Assembly (NCBI GenBank): GCA_029883975.1
Contig: JAOUIL010000005.1
Location: 1-64,000, forward strand
Source of the DNA: Betaproteobacteria bacterium
Lineage (GTDB): Bacteria > Pseudomonadota > Gammaproteobacteria > Burkholderiales > SG8-39
Reading direction: 5' to 3'
Length of the DNA: 64,000 nt
Part shown: positions 8,391 through 18,843 of the stretch, in pieces
Layout of the letters: each line of letters starts with the position of its first letter
Position numbering within the stretch: the first letter of the stretch is position 1
The notes under the pieces: model-generated
The model's database searches: none
The model's input: only the letters and a program-made list of their open reading frames with translations
What the model was told of the DNA's origin: nothing
Program-made: the position numbers and the translations under genes

Positions 8391-9759
8391 CGCCGCCGCC
8401 TTGCTGCTGCTGCTCGTCGCCGGCTGTGCGGTGCGGCCCGACTACCAGCGTCCGGAACTCGAGCTGCCGCAGGCCTGGAAGGAATCCGCGCCGCGGCCGG
8501 AGCCCGCCGATCCCTGGTGGCGCGTGTATGGCGATCCCGTGCTCGACCGGCTGATCGAGGAAGCGCTGGCGGGCAACACCGACGTGCTGATGGCGGCGGC
8601 GCGCGTCGACGAGGCGCGCGCGCTGCTCGGCGAGGTCGACGCGGCGCGCAATCCGCAGGTGAGCGCCAACGCCTCGGCGGGGCGCTCGCAGTTCTCGACG
8701 GCCACCGGCCTGCTGCCACCGGGCGCGCCGCGCGAGCTCTCCGAGTATCGCGCCACGCTCGGCGTGTCCTACGAGATCGACATCTTCGGGCGCCTCAGGG
8801 CGGCGAGCGACGCGGCGCGCGCCGAGCTTGCGGCGAGCGAGGCGGTGCGCGAGGCCGTGCGCCTGGCGCTGACGGCGCGCGTGGCCGCGAGCTACTATGG
8901 CCTTATCGCGCTCGACGCGCAGGTGGACCTGACGCGCCGCGCGATCGCCATCCGCGAGGAGGCGCTCGGGCTGCAGCGCCGGCGCCGCGAGGCGGGCATC
9001 ATCTCGGACTACGACCTGCGCCAGCTCGAGGCCGACACCGCGACGCTGCGCGCGCAGCTGCCACCGCTCGAGCGCGACCGCGAGATCGAGGAAGCCGCGC
9101 TCTCCGCGCTGCTCGGTCGCTCGCCGCGCGCGGTGTTCGACGATGCGCTCGCGCGCGCCGCGCCGGCGGGCGAGACGGTCGCCGTGGCGGTGCCGGACGG
9201 CCTGCCCTCGGAGCTGCTGCTGCGCCGCCCGGACCTGCTCGAGGCCGAGCAGCGGCTGGTGGCGTCGAACGCGCGCGTCGCGGAGGCGCGCGCGGCCTAC
9301 TTTCCCTCCATTCGCCTCACGGGCTTTCTCGGCGGCGCAAGCGCCGAGCTGGGCGACTTGTTCACCGGGCCCGCGGGCATATGGAACGTCACGGCCGCCC
9401 TCGCGCAGCCCGTGTACGCGGGGGGCAGGCTGGACGCGCAGCGCGACGCCGCCCTGGCGCGCGAGCGCGCGCTGCACGCGCAGTACCAGGGGGCGGTGCG
9501 CAATGCCTTCCGCGAGGTGCGCCAGGCCCTCGCGGCACAGGCGCGCGCCCGCGAGAGTTTCGATGCGCAGTCGGCGCGCGTAAACGCGCTGCGCGACACG
9601 CTGCGCCTGGCGCGGCTGCGCTACGCGAGCGGCCTCGCCAGCCAGCTCGAAGTGCTCGACACCGAGCGCAACCTGGTCGATGCGCACGCCGCGCGCATCG
9701 AGGCGCTGCGCCAGCAGCGCGCGGCGGTCGCCGACCTGTACCGGGCGCTCGGCGGCTAG
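8383..9759 (+). CDS. outer membrane efflux lipoprotein, NodT/OprM family
   Basis: GTG start, LLVAGCAVRPDYQRPELELPQAW, SYEIDIFGRLRAASDAARAEL; overlaps end of RND pump. Confidence 0.92.
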   Translation: MRSAAALLLLLVAGCAVRPDYQRPELELPQAWKESAPRPEPADPWWRVYGDPVLDRLIEEALAGNTDVLMAAARVDEARALLGEVDAARNPQVSANASAGRSQFSTATGLLPPGAPRELSEYRATLGVSYEIDIFGRLRAASDAARAELAASEAVREAVRLALTARVAASYYGLIALDAQVDLTRRAIAIREEALGLQRRRREAGIISDYDLRQLEADTATLRAQLPPLERDREIEEAALSALLGRSPRAVFDDALARAAPAGETVAVAVPDGLPSELLLRRPDLLEAEQRLVASNARVAEARAAYFPSIRLTGFLGGASAELGDLFTGPAGIWNVTAALAQPVYAGGRLDAQRDAALARERALHAQYQGAVRNAFREVRQALAAQARARESFDAQSARVNALRDTLRLARLRYASGLASQLEVLDTERNLVDAHAARIEALRQQRAAVADLYRALGG

Positions 9760-10550
9760 GCCGGCGGCGCGAAGAGGTAGGCGTCCATCGCCAGCACGCC
9801 GCCCTCCACGTGCGCGATCAGGCGCTCGGACTGGTAGTCCGGCGCGGCGGCGCCGAGCGCGACGAACAGCGGCAGGAAGTGCTCCTCGGTCGGGTGCGCG
9901 CGCGCACCGCCCTCCGACAGCCGCCGGTAGCCGCACAGGCGATCCAGGTCGTGCGTCCCGATGCACTCGCGCACCCATTCCTGGAACTCGTCGACGTAGG
10001 GCTCGGCCGGGCCGACGCCCGTCTCGCGCACGCTGCGCAGCTCGCGCAGGTTGTGCGTGAGGTGGCCCGAGCCGACGATCAGCACGTCCTCGCGCGCGAG
10101 CGGCGCAAGCGCGCGGCCGAGCGCCAGATGATGGCGCGGACCGCGCGCGGGCTGCACCGAGACCTGCACCACCGGCACGTCGGCCTGCGGCCAGGCGTAG
10201 AGCAGCGGCGCCCAGGCGCCGTGGTCCAGCCCGCGCGCCTCGTCGATCTCCACGTCGATGCGATTCTCCTCGAGCAGCGCGCGCGCGCGCCGCGCGACCT
10301 CGGGCGCGCCGGGCGCCGGATAGCGGATCTCGTACAGCGCTTGCGGAAAGCCGTAGAAGTCGTGGATCGTCGCCGGTTGCGCCGCGCCCCCCAGCGTCGG
10401 TCGCGCGGTTTCCCAGTGCGCCGAGGCGATGAGCAGCGCGCGCGGGCGGCCGAGGCGCCGGCCGAGCGCCGCCCAGGCGGCGCCGGCCGCGCCCGCCTCG
10501 AGCGCGTGCATCGGTGAGCCGTGCGACAGGAAGACGACCGGCAGCGGCAT
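9756..10550 (-). CDS. ygiD: class III extradiol dioxygenase (DODA/YgiD-like)
   Basis: VVFLSHGSPMHALEAG...LLIASAHWET...HDFYGFPQALYEIRYPAPG...GLDHGAWAPL...GSGHLTHNLRELR. Confidence 0.88.
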   Translation of the reverse strand: MPLPVVFLSHGSPMHALEAGAAGAAWAALGRRLGRPRALLIASAHWETARPTLGGAAQPATIHDFYGFPQALYEIRYPAPGAPEVARRARALLEENRIDVEIDEARGLDHGAWAPLLYAWPQADVPVVQVSVQPARGPRHHLALGRALAPLAREDVLIVGSGHLTHNLRELRSVRETGVGPAEPYVDEFQEWVRECIGTHDLDRLCGYRRLSEGGARAHPTEEHFLPLFVALGAAAPDYQSERLIAHVEGGVLAMDAYLFAPPA

Positions 10551-10572
10551 CGTGCCTGGGGTGCCGCCGCGC

Positions 10573-11082
10573 TCAGGTGGTGCGCGGCCGCCAGGTGTAG
10601 GGCACGGGACCCGCGGCGCGCAGCACGCGGATCATGCGCAGCGCGGACTCGCGCCCGCGGTAGTAGCCGGGCACGACGATGGTCTCGTCGAATCCCATGG
10701 CGCGGTAGAAGGCGCGCGCCGCCTCGTTGCCGGAGCGCAGCTCGAGGTGCAGGCTGGCGATGCCGGCGGTGCGCGCGGACTCCACCAGCCAGTCGACCAG
10801 CCGCCGCCCGACGCCCGTGCGCCGCTGCGCCGGGCGCACAGCGAGGAGCACGAGGTGCGCGCGTTCGTCGCCGAACTCCATCAGCGAGAAGCCGGCGATG
10901 CGGCCGCGCTCGCAGGCGACCGGCGCGAGGGTGTCGGGATCGCGGATCGCCCGCAGCACGCGCGCCGCGTCGTACTTCCAGCCCAGGCCGGACTCGACCA
11001 GGTCGCGCGACATGAGCGCGATCGCCTGCGCGTCGCGCGGGTCGGCGAGGCGGATGGTGATGGCGTGCGCGGTCACGCGCAA
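10573..11082 (-). CDS. GNAT-family N-acetyltransferase
   Basis: RLADPRDAQAIALMSRDLVE...LAVRPAQRRTGVGRRLVDWLVESA...EAARAFYRAMGF. Confidence 0.88.
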   Translation of the reverse strand: MRVTAHAITIRLADPRDAQAIALMSRDLVESGLGWKYDAARVLRAIRDPDTLAPVACERGRIAGFSLMEFGDERAHLVLLAVRPAQRRTGVGRRLVDWLVESARTAGIASLHLELRSGNEAARAFYRAMGFDETIVVPGYYRGRESALRMIRVLRAAGPVPYTWRPRTT

Positions 11083-11122
11083 AGTCTAAACGCAATCGCG
11101 CTGCGTTGTCATCGTCCCGCGG

Positions 11123-13684
11123 CTACAATGCGGCGTAGCGCTCGCGGATGCGCACCGTGCGCTGCAGCCCGTCCGCGGCCTCGAGCACCTTGAGGCGCAG
11201 GTCGTCGTCCAGGCCGCCCTGCAGGAAGCGCTGCGCCACGGCGAGCGCGTCGGGCTCCGTCTGCCCGGCAAGGAACGCCCCCAGCCAGTTGTCGACGAAG
11301 AAGATCTTGTGCCGGCGCTTGAGCGCCGGCAGCTGCGCGAGCGCCTGCTCGAGCAGCGGCGCGGTGAGCCCGGCGTGCTCGGGCGCGTTGAAGGCTGCGA
11401 GCGCCTCCTCGATCCAGCCCTCGGGCAGCCCCTTGTCACGCAGGAAGCGGTCGAACATCGCGCGCTTGGCCGCGGCGTCGGGCAGCGCGGCCGACGCCGC
11501 GAAAGCGTAGCGGCGCGCGTTGTCGCCGCGTTCGGCGGCCGCCGCCTCCGCCAGCATGCGCGGCCCGTCCGGATAGCCGCGCAGCACCAGGCGGGCGATG
11601 GCGCGGAAGCGGTCGCGCTCGCCGAGCGTCACGCCGGGCACGGCCAGGCTGCCCTCGGCCATGCGCTTCAGCTCGGCGAGCGCGCTCTCCGTCCAGGCAA
11701 GCCCGATGTAGGCGCGCAGCATCAGCAGGCGGCGGCTTTCCGCGCTCTCGCCGAGCGCGGCGGAAAGCAGCGTGCGCTCGATGCGCGTGGCGAGGCGCGC
11801 GCGCTGCGCCTCGGACAGGTAGCGGCGGAACGCTGTTTCGATGCGCGCCAGCAGCCCGGCGAGGATCACGTCGTCGCCTTCCTCGGCCGCCAGCGCCAGC
11901 GCGAACTCGATGAACTCGGCCGGCGCGAGCTCGGCGTCGCGTACGCTTTCCCACAATGCCTCGACGAGCTGCGCGCGCAACAGGCCGTCGGGCAGCGCGA
12001 GCGGCTCGGCGAGCAGTGCGGCGCGGCTGCCCGCGTCGAGCAGGAAGCGGCCGTAGCCGAAATCGCCGGCGTTCGGGTAGCGCCAGCGCACCGGACGCTG
12101 CGCGGCGGGGCCGGCAACGGGCGCCGACGCCTGCTCCAGGCGCACTTCCGACGTGACGATGCTGCCGTCCGGAGCGGCCGCTGCGACCACGAGCTTCTGC
12201 GGCCAGCGGCCGCCCTCGCCGAGCGCGTCTTCCTGGACGAGCTGCACGCCCGCCGCGCTTTCCTCGACCCGCACGGCCGGCAGCCCGCGGCGGTTGACCC
12301 AGGTGTCGGCCCACGCTGCCAGGTCGCGCTTCGACGCGCGCTCGAACGCGCGCACCAGGTCGCTCCAGTCCGCGGCGCCGAACGCGTGGCGTTGCAGGAA
12401 ATCGCGCACCGCGCGCTTGAAGGCCGGCTCGGCCAGGTAGAACTCCGCCTGCCGCAGCAGCGCGGGGCCCTTGGCGTAGACGATGGCGCCGTAGGCCGAC
12501 TTCGCCGCCGACAGGTTGGCGAGCGGTCGCCGCAGCGGCGTGGTGCCCGCGCTCGCGTCGGTGCGCACCGCGCCGGTCTTGAGGGCATGGAAGGCGCTCC
12601 ACGGATCGAGCTCCGGGACGATGCCCGCCGCCGCCTTGGCGGCCATGAAATTGGCGAAGCCCTCCTTGAGCCAAAGGTCGTCGAACCAGCGCATGGTGAC
12701 CAGGTTGCCGAACCACTGGTGCGAGGCCTCGTGGAAGACGAGCTGCGCGCGGCGCAGCAGGTCCGGGCCGCTCGGCGGATACGGGAACACGACCGCCTGC
12801 TCGTTGAGGAACGACGCGCCGGCGTGCTCCATGCCGCCGTACGGCAGCTCGGGAACGAGCACCAGGTCGTACTTGGCGAACGGATAGGGACGCGCGAACT
12901 CGGCCTCGAAGTACGCCAGCGCGCTGCGGTTCAGCCGCAGCACCTCGGCCGCGTGCGCGGCGGCGCGCGCGGCCTGCGAGCGGCGCACGAACAGGCGCAC
13001 CGGCTCACCGGGCGCGGTGAGTACCTGGAACGGCCCGGCCGCGAAAGCGAACAGGTAGGTGGAGATCGGCTCGGTGGGCGCGAAGCGCACGCGGCCCGGC
13101 GCTTCCTCGAGCGCGGGCGCGTTGGACACGGCGCGCCAGCCCCTGGGCAGCTGCAGCGTGAGCGAGAAGCGCGCCTTCAGGTCGGGCTGGTCGAAGCAGG
13201 GAAACACCGAGCTCGCGTCCGCCGGCACGAACAGCGAGTACACGTAGCTCGCGCGGTCCTCGCGGTCGCGATACAGCGTCAACGCCTTGCCCTGCACCGC
13301 GATCGGCGCCGCGACCTGCATTGCGATGCGGTTCTCGCCGCGGCGCAGCGCCGCGCGCGGGATGACGAGGTGCTCGCGCACGCGGCGCGCCTGGGCCGGC
13401 TTGCCGTTGACGCGCAGGTTGCGCGGCGCGCCGCCGCGCCAATCGAGCACCAGGTCGACGCGGCGCACGAGCACCACGTCGATCTCCACCTGCCCGCTCG
13501 CGCGCCGGCGCCGCTCGTCGAGCCGCAGCGTGAGCGAGTAGCGCGCGTCGCGGTAGTGCGCCGCGCGCCAGCGCGCCAGCTCGTGCGACACGCCGGGCAC
13601 GAGCGGCGGCGCCTGCGCGGGCGCTGGCGGCGCGACCGCCGCGAGCAGGATCAGCGCCGCCCCGGCGCGCATGAGACGTGGCAA
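11123..13684 (-). CDS. M1-family zinc aminopeptidase (signal peptide predicted)
   Basis: VFHEASHQWFGNLVTMRWFDDLWLKEGFANF (HExxH-E); PYGGMEHAG; YVYSLFVPADASSVFPCFDQPDLKARFSL. Confidence 0.93.
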   Translation of the reverse strand: MPRLMRAGAALILLAAVAPPAPAQAPPLVPGVSHELARWRAAHYRDARYSLTLRLDERRRRASGQVEIDVVLVRRVDLVLDWRGGAPRNLRVNGKPAQARRVREHLVIPRAALRRGENRIAMQVAAPIAVQGKALTLYRDREDRASYVYSLFVPADASSVFPCFDQPDLKARFSLTLQLPRGWRAVSNAPALEEAPGRVRFAPTEPISTYLFAFAAGPFQVLTAPGEPVRLFVRRSQAARAAAHAAEVLRLNRSALAYFEAEFARPYPFAKYDLVLVPELPYGGMEHAGASFLNEQAVVFPYPPSGPDLLRRAQLVFHEASHQWFGNLVTMRWFDDLWLKEGFANFMAAKAAAGIVPELDPWSAFHALKTGAVRTDASAGTTPLRRPLANLSAAKSAYGAIVYAKGPALLRQAEFYLAEPAFKRAVRDFLQRHAFGAADWSDLVRAFERASKRDLAAWADTWVNRRGLPAVRVEESAAGVQLVQEDALGEGGRWPQKLVVAAAAPDGSIVTSEVRLEQASAPVAGPAAQRPVRWRYPNAGDFGYGRFLLDAGSRAALLAEPLALPDGLLRAQLVEALWESVRDAELAPAEFIEFALALAAEEGDDVILAGLLARIETAFRRYLSEAQRARLATRIERTLLSAALGESAESRRLLMLRAYIGLAWTESALAELKRMAEGSLAVPGVTLGERDRFRAIARLVLRGYPDGPRMLAEAAAAERGDNARRYAFAASAALPDAAAKRAMFDRFLRDKGLPEGWIEEALAAFNAPEHAGLTAPLLEQALAQLPALKRRHKIFFVDNWLGAFLAGQTEPDALAVAQRFLQGGLDDDLRLKVLEAADGLQRTVRIRERYAAL

Positions 13685-13718
13685 GGCAAGGGTCGCCGGC
13701 GAAGCGCGCGCGTGCCGC

Positions 13719-14276
13719 CTAGCGGTCCAGCCGCGCGAACGCGATCGGCGCGGCGGCGAGCACGACGAGCAGCGGGATACCGATCAGCGGGGTCATGCGC
13801 AGCAGCACGACGAACGGCAGGCCGACGAACAGGGTGGCGAGCAGCCACGGCACGCGCGGCAGGCGGCCGAGGTCCGCGCGCAGCTTCTTGCGGATCCAGC
13901 GCGCCGCCTTGTGCTCGCGTGACGTGCGGTGGCCCAGGCTGCGCGCCAGCGAGCGCTCCTCCAGCCAGGAGAAGAACACCAGCAGCAGCACGAACAGGCT
14001 GCCGACCAGCGCCACCGGCGCGAGCAGCAGCCCGAGGAGCGCGGCGAACGCTTGCGTGCCGACCAGCGCCATGACCGGCGCCAGCCCGCAGGCGATGGCG
14101 GTCACGCCGATCAGCGCGCAGGCGGGCACCACCAGGCGCAGGCGCGCGGCGACGTAGTCGCGGAAGGCGTCGAGCTCGCGGTAGCGGCGCGCGAGGCCCA
14201 TCGCATCGTCCACGGGGACGAGGAGCTGCTGGCCGAGCTTGTGCTGCAGCGTGGACTGCCACGGGATGCCAGCCAT
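13719..14276 (-). CDS. multi-TM membrane protein of unknown function
   Basis: MAGIPWQSTLQHKLGQQLLVPVDDAMGLARRYRELDAFRDYVAARL then several hydrophobic helices. Confidence 0.6.
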   Translation of the reverse strand: MAGIPWQSTLQHKLGQQLLVPVDDAMGLARRYRELDAFRDYVAARLRLVVPACALIGVTAIACGLAPVMALVGTQAFAALLGLLLAPVALVGSLFVLLLVFFSWLEERSLARSLGHRTSREHKAARWIRKKLRADLGRLPRVPWLLATLFVGLPFVVLLRMTPLIGIPLLVVLAAAPIAFARLDR

Positions 14277-14385
14277 CGACGTGCCTCCTTCCTGTCCGAG
14301 CCTGCCCGGCGAGCATACGGAACCGGGGGCCGAAAAGCCGGGAAGAATTCCGCACTCCCCGCCCGGTCGCTTAGACTTCCCGCCC

Positions 14386-15765
14386 ATGAAACCCAACTTC
14401 ATTGTGATCCTGATCGACGATCTGCGCTACGACGAGTTCGGCGCCGGCGGCCATCCCTACATGCGCACCCCGCACATCGACCGCCTGGCGGCGGAAGGCG
14501 TGCTGTTCGAGCGCGCCTTCCACACCACGCCGATCTGCTCGCCCAACCGCGCCTCGATCGTCACCGGTCAGTACGCCAGCCGGCACGGCATCATCGACAA
14601 CGTGGCGCGCGACGCCATGAGCCACCGCCTGCCCAACTACCACCTGGCGCTGCAGAAGCTCGGCTACCAGACGGCGCACGTGGGCAAGTGGCACATGGGC
14701 AACGACGGCATGCCGCGCCCCGGCTACCACCACTGGGTGAGCTTCGACGGGCACGGCAGCCTCGTCGACCCGCAGCTGAACGTCAACGGCGCCTACGAGA
14801 AGCGCTCGGGCTACATGACGGACCTGCTCAACCAGGAGGCGCTCGCTTTCGTCGAGCGCCGGCACAGCAGGCCCTTCGCCCTGTTCTTCGCGCACAAGGC
14901 CGTGCATCCGGACGCGCACCAGGCCGCCGACGGCACGCTCGACATGAGCCGATTCGGCGGCTACATCCCGGCCGAGCGCCATCGCCGCCTCTACGCGGGC
15001 GCCGTGTTTCCGCAGACGCCCAACATGCGCCCGGCGCGCGAGCTGCTGAAGCAGGCGCCCGCCTGGACCGACGCGTTCGCGCTGAAGGGCAGCGCGCGCT
15101 CGCGCGCGCTGCTCGATGCGATCCAGGCGGGCTCGCAGGAGGAGATCCGCCAGCGCGCGCGCATGATGGCCGCGGTGGACGAGGGCGTGGGCATGCTGCT
15201 CGAGGCGCTCGCGCGGCAGCGCAAGCTCGACGACACGCTGATCCTGTTTCTCGGCGACAACGGCTATTTCTTCGGCGAGCACGGCCTCGGCCCCGAGCGG
15301 CGCTTCGCCTACGAGGAGGGCATCCGCGCCCCGTTCGTGCTGCGCTATCCGCGGCGCGCGCGGCCCGGCACGCGCGAGCGCGGCCTGGTGATCTGCCAGG
15401 ACATCGCGCCGACGCTGATCGAGCTCGCCGGCGGCAAGCCCGGGCCGCAAGTGCAGGGACGCTCGCTCGCGCCGTTGCTCGCCGGCCGGCGCCGCGGCTG
15501 GCGCAAGTCGTTCCTCGTCGAGTACTGGGCCGAGCAGGCCATGCCGTGGCTGGTCGGCATGACGTACAAGGCGGTGCGCACCGACCGCCACAAGCTGATC
15601 CACTGGGTAAACCGCGACGCCGCCGGAGAGCTGGACGAGCTCTACGACCTGGAGCGCGATCCCTGGGAGCTGAAGAACCTGGCGCGCAGCGCCGGCCACG
15701 CGGCGGTACGCGCGCGGCTGCGCCGTACGCTGCGCACGCTGGTCGCGGACGCGGCCGGCCTGTAG
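14386..15765 (+). CDS. sulfatase (alkaline phosphatase superfamily)
   Basis: MKPNFIVILIDDLRYDEFG; ICSPNRASIVTGQYASRHGI (C-x-P-x-R type); LGDNGYFFGEHGL. Confidence 0.92.
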   Translation: MKPNFIVILIDDLRYDEFGAGGHPYMRTPHIDRLAAEGVLFERAFHTTPICSPNRASIVTGQYASRHGIIDNVARDAMSHRLPNYHLALQKLGYQTAHVGKWHMGNDGMPRPGYHHWVSFDGHGSLVDPQLNVNGAYEKRSGYMTDLLNQEALAFVERRHSRPFALFFAHKAVHPDAHQAADGTLDMSRFGGYIPAERHRRLYAGAVFPQTPNMRPARELLKQAPAWTDAFALKGSARSRALLDAIQAGSQEEIRQRARMMAAVDEGVGMLLEALARQRKLDDTLILFLGDNGYFFGEHGLGPERRFAYEEGIRAPFVLRYPRRARPGTRERGLVICQDIAPTLIELAGGKPGPQVQGRSLAPLLAGRRRGWRKSFLVEYWAEQAMPWLVGMTYKAVRTDRHKLIHWVNRDAAGELDELYDLERDPWELKNLARSAGHAAVRARLRRTLRTLVADAAGL

Positions 15766-15789
15766 CCGGGCGCACAAGGGGAGAACGCA

Positions 15790-17013
15790 GTGGAACCGAT
15801 CGATCGTCCCACCATCCAGCGCTCGGCCGTCGACCTGGTCGAGGACGTGAAGCTGCGCGCGCCGCGCGGCGCGGCGGAAAAGCTCGCGCACTACGGCGGC
15901 GCCGAGGTCGCGGCCGCGCTGCTCAAGCTCTCGCCCGGCTTCGCGCAGGATGTGCTCGCGCTGCTGCCGGTGGACTCGCGCGAGCGCGCGCTGGCGGCCG
16001 CGCCGCCCGAGATCGCGCGCCAGTGGCAGACGAACGCGCTGTACGAGGACGGCGCCATCGGCCGCATGATGGAGCCGGTGTACGCGGCCTTTGCGCCGCA
16101 GGCCACGGTCGGCGAGGTGGTCGAGGCGCTGCACGAGATGGTGCGCAACGCCTTCATCACTTATGTCTACGTCGTGGACGCGAACGAGCGCCTGCTCGGC
16201 ATCGTCACCATGCGCGACCTGCTGCTCAGCGAGCGCGGCAAGGCGCTGCGCGACGTCATGCTCACCGAGGTGTTCGCGCTGCGCGCCCCCACGCCGCTCG
16301 ACGAGGCGATGAAGCAGGTGCTCGACCGGCACTACCCCGTCTATCCGGTGGTGGACGCCGAGAACCGCATCCGCGGCCTGGTGCGCGGCCAGAGCATGTT
16401 CGAGGCGCGCGCCTTCGAGATCGCGGCGCAACCCGGCAGCATGGTCGGCGTGGAAAAGGAAGAGCGCATGGGCACGCCCTGGCAGCGCAGCCTCACGATG
16501 CGCCATCCGTGGCTGCAGCTGAACCTGCTGACCGCGTTCCTCGCCGCAGCGGTGGTCGGCATCTTCCAGGACACCATCGACCGCGTGGTGATCCTGGCGC
16601 TCTTCCTGCCGGTGCTCGCCGGGCAGTCCGGCAACACCGGCTGCCAGGCGCTGGCGGTCACCCTGCGCGGCATGACCATCGGCGAGCTCAAGCCCGGCGC
16701 GGAGCGCGCGCTCGTCACCAAGGAAGCGGGCCTCGGCGCCCTCAACGGCGCGGGCGTGGGACTCATCGCGGCGATCGGCATGTACATCACCGCGAGCGGG
16801 CAGGGCTCGCCGCACGCCTTCCTGCTGTCGTTCGTGGTGTTCGTCGCCATGATCGGCTCCTGCGTGGCGAGCGGGCTGTCCGGCGCCATGGTGCCGCTGA
16901 CGCTCAAGCGCCTCGGCTTCGATCCGGCGACCGCCTCGAGCATCTTCCTCACCACCGCGACGGACGTGGTCAGCATGGGGATGCTGCTCGGGCTGGCCGC
17001 GATGCTGGTTTGA
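15790..17013 (+). CDS. mgtE: MgtE-type magnesium transporter
   Basis: tandem CBS region then RHPWLQLNLLTAFLAAAVVGIFQDTIDRVVILALFLPVLAGQSGNTGCQALAVTLRG. Confidence 0.9.
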   Translation: MEPIDRPTIQRSAVDLVEDVKLRAPRGAAEKLAHYGGAEVAAALLKLSPGFAQDVLALLPVDSRERALAAAPPEIARQWQTNALYEDGAIGRMMEPVYAAFAPQATVGEVVEALHEMVRNAFITYVYVVDANERLLGIVTMRDLLLSERGKALRDVMLTEVFALRAPTPLDEAMKQVLDRHYPVYPVVDAENRIRGLVRGQSMFEARAFEIAAQPGSMVGVEKEERMGTPWQRSLTMRHPWLQLNLLTAFLAAAVVGIFQDTIDRVVILALFLPVLAGQSGNTGCQALAVTLRGMTIGELKPGAERALVTKEAGLGALNGAGVGLIAAIGMYITASGQGSPHAFLLSFVVFVAMIGSCVASGLSGAMVPLTLKRLGFDPATASSIFLTTATDVVSMGMLLGLAAMLV

Positions 17014-17058
17014 GGGGGGGCGCGTCCGGGCGCGGTGCCTCCGGTGGCAGAGCTATGG

Positions 17059-17101
17059 TCTCGTGACTTTGCCCGGAGATTCACCGGGCAAAGTCACGAG
17101 A
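17059..17101. repeat. perfect 18-bp inverted repeat with 7-nt loop
   Basis: TCTCGTGACTTTGCCCGG-AGATTCA-CCGGGCAAAGTCACGAGA; no T-run follows. Confidence 0.9.
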
Positions 17102-17212
17102 TCTGAGAAGGGCCAAACCGGCGATACCCTTGAAGGACGGCAGACGGGGCCTGTCCGCATCCTTGCGTTTGGACTACCATCGGCCGGCGGACGCGACCAC
17201 CGGGAGGCCGGC

Positions 17213-17647
17213 ATGCAAGTCAAGGAGATCCTGCGGGTCAAGGGCAACCGGCTGCTGACGATCGAGCCGGCGGGCCGCGCGGCGGACGCGGCGCGCACCA
17301 TGTCGGAGCAGAACCTGGGGTCGCTCATCGTGGTGGACCAGGAGCGCCTGGTGGGCGTGCTCACCTTCCGCGAGATTCTGCAGGCGCTCGCGCAGCGCGG
17401 CGACACGCTCGGCGACGTGCGCGTCGGCGACATCATGGTGCGCGACCCGGTGACCGCCGAGCCCGGCATGGAGGTGAACGACCTGCGCCGCGCGATGCTC
17501 GATTCGGGCGCGCGCTACCTGCCGGTGGTGCAGGACGGCAAGCTGCTCGGCGTCATCTCCTTCCGCGACGTCGCCAAGGCGGTGCTCGAGGAGCAGGACT
17601 TCGAGAACAAGATGCTGAAGGGCTACATCAAGAACTGGCCCGCGTAG
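17213..17647 (+). CDS. CBS-domain-pair protein
   Basis: MQVKEILRVKGNRLLTIEPAGRAADAARTMSEQNLGSLIVVDQERLVGVLTFREIL...DGKLLGVISFRDVAKAVL. Confidence 0.88.
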   Translation: MQVKEILRVKGNRLLTIEPAGRAADAARTMSEQNLGSLIVVDQERLVGVLTFREILQALAQRGDTLGDVRVGDIMVRDPVTAEPGMEVNDLRRAMLDSGARYLPVVQDGKLLGVISFRDVAKAVLEEQDFENKMLKGYIKNWPA

Positions 17648-17698
17648 CGGGCGCGGCCCGGCGGCGGCGCGCGCAAGGCGCCGTGTAGAATCGTTCGC

Positions 17699-18784
17699 AT
17701 GTCCGGCAACACCTTCGGCGTCCTCTATTGCGTCACGTCGTTCGGCGAGTCGCACGGGCCCGCGTACGGCGGCGTGGTGGACGGCTGCCCGCCGGGCCTC
17801 GAGCTGTCTGCCGCCGACCTGCAGAAGGAGCTCGACCGGCGCAAGCCCGGCAGCTCGCGCCACGTCACGCAGCGCCGCGAGACCGACACGGTCGAGATCC
17901 TCTCGGGCGTGCATGAAGGCAAGACCACCGGCACGCCCATCGGCTTCCTGGTGCGCAACGAGGACGCGCGCTCCAAGGACTACGCCGAGATCGCGCGCAA
18001 GTTCCGCCCCGGGCATGCGGACTACACCTACTGGCAGAAGTACGGGGTGCGCGACCCGCGCGGCGGCGGGCGCGCCTCGGCGCGCGAGACGCTGGTGCGC
18101 GTCGCCGCCGGCGCGATCGCGAAGAAGTGGCTGGCGGCGCGCTACGGCGTGCAGGTGCGCGGCTACCTCGCGCAGCTCGGGCCGCACCGCATCGCCTTGC
18201 GCGACTGGGCGGCGGTGGACGCGAATCCGTTCTTCGCACCCGACGCCGGCGCGGTGGCCGCGCTGGAGGAGTTCATGGACGCGCTGCGCGCGAGCGGCGA
18301 TTCGTGCGGCGCGCGCGTCAACGTCGTCGCCAGCGGCGTGCCGGTCGGCTGGGGCGAGCCGGTGTACGGGCGGCTCGATGCCGACATCGCCGCGGCCATG
18401 ATGTCGATCAACGCGGTGAAGGGCGTAGAGATCGGCGCCGGCTTCGCCGCGGTGGAGCAGAAGGGCAGCGAGCACGGCGACGAGATGACGCCGCAGGGCT
18501 TCGCAGCCAATAACAACGGCGGCGTGCTCGGCGGCATCTCCACCGGCCAGCAGGTCACGGTGTCGATCGCGCTCAAGCCGACCTCCAGCATCCGCCTGCC
18601 GCGGCGCACGATCGACGTCGACGGCCGGCCCGCGATCGTCGAGACCACCGGCCGTCACGACCCCTGCGTCGGCATCCGCGCCACGCCGATCGCCGAGGCG
18701 ATGCTCGCCTGCGTGCTGATGGATCACGCGCTCCGGCACCGGGCGCAGTGCGGCGACGTCGCGCCGCCGACGCCTCCGGTATAG
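17699..18784 (+). CDS. aroC: chorismate synthase
   Basis: [34 protein letters not shown]...[11 protein letters not shown]...[14 protein letters not shown]. Confidence 0.97.
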   Translation: MSGNTFGVLYCVTSFGESHGPAYGGVVDGCPPGLELSAADLQKELDRRKPGSSRHVTQRRETDTVEILSGVHEGKTTGTPIGFLVRNEDARSKDYAEIARKFRPGHADYTYWQKYGVRDPRGGGRASARETLVRVAAGAIAKKWLAARYGVQVRGYLAQLGPHRIALRDWAAVDANPFFAPDAGAVAALEEFMDALRASGDSCGARVNVVASGVPVGWGEPVYGRLDADIAAAMMSINAVKGVEIGAGFAAVEQKGSEHGDEMTPQGFAANNNGGVLGGISTGQQVTVSIALKPTSSIRLPRRTIDVDGRPAIVETTGRHDPCVGIRATPIAEAMLACVLMDHALRHRAQCGDVAPPTPPV

Positions 18785-18843
18785 AAAACCCCTGTGGATT
18801 CAATTAGAGTAGCGAATCACCGCACGCGAGTGAGGCCAATAAC

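Noticed and set aside
5033-8554. 1173-aa plus-strand ORF
   Set aside because: Alternate frame of the RND pump with RRGG/HRH low-complexity translation.
11309-14074. 921-aa plus-strand ORF
   Set aside because: Antisense of the M1 aminopeptidase; composition-driven.
13929-17066. 1045-aa plus-strand ORF over sulfatase/mgtE
   Set aside because: Out-of-frame shadow of sulfatase and MgtE, which both carry clear catalytic or family motifs.
17059-17101. Reading the mgtE-downstream hairpin as a rho-independent terminator
   Set aside because: No T-run on either side (followed by TCTGAGAAG on +, preceded by AGCTATGG), so left as an unexplained inverted repeat.
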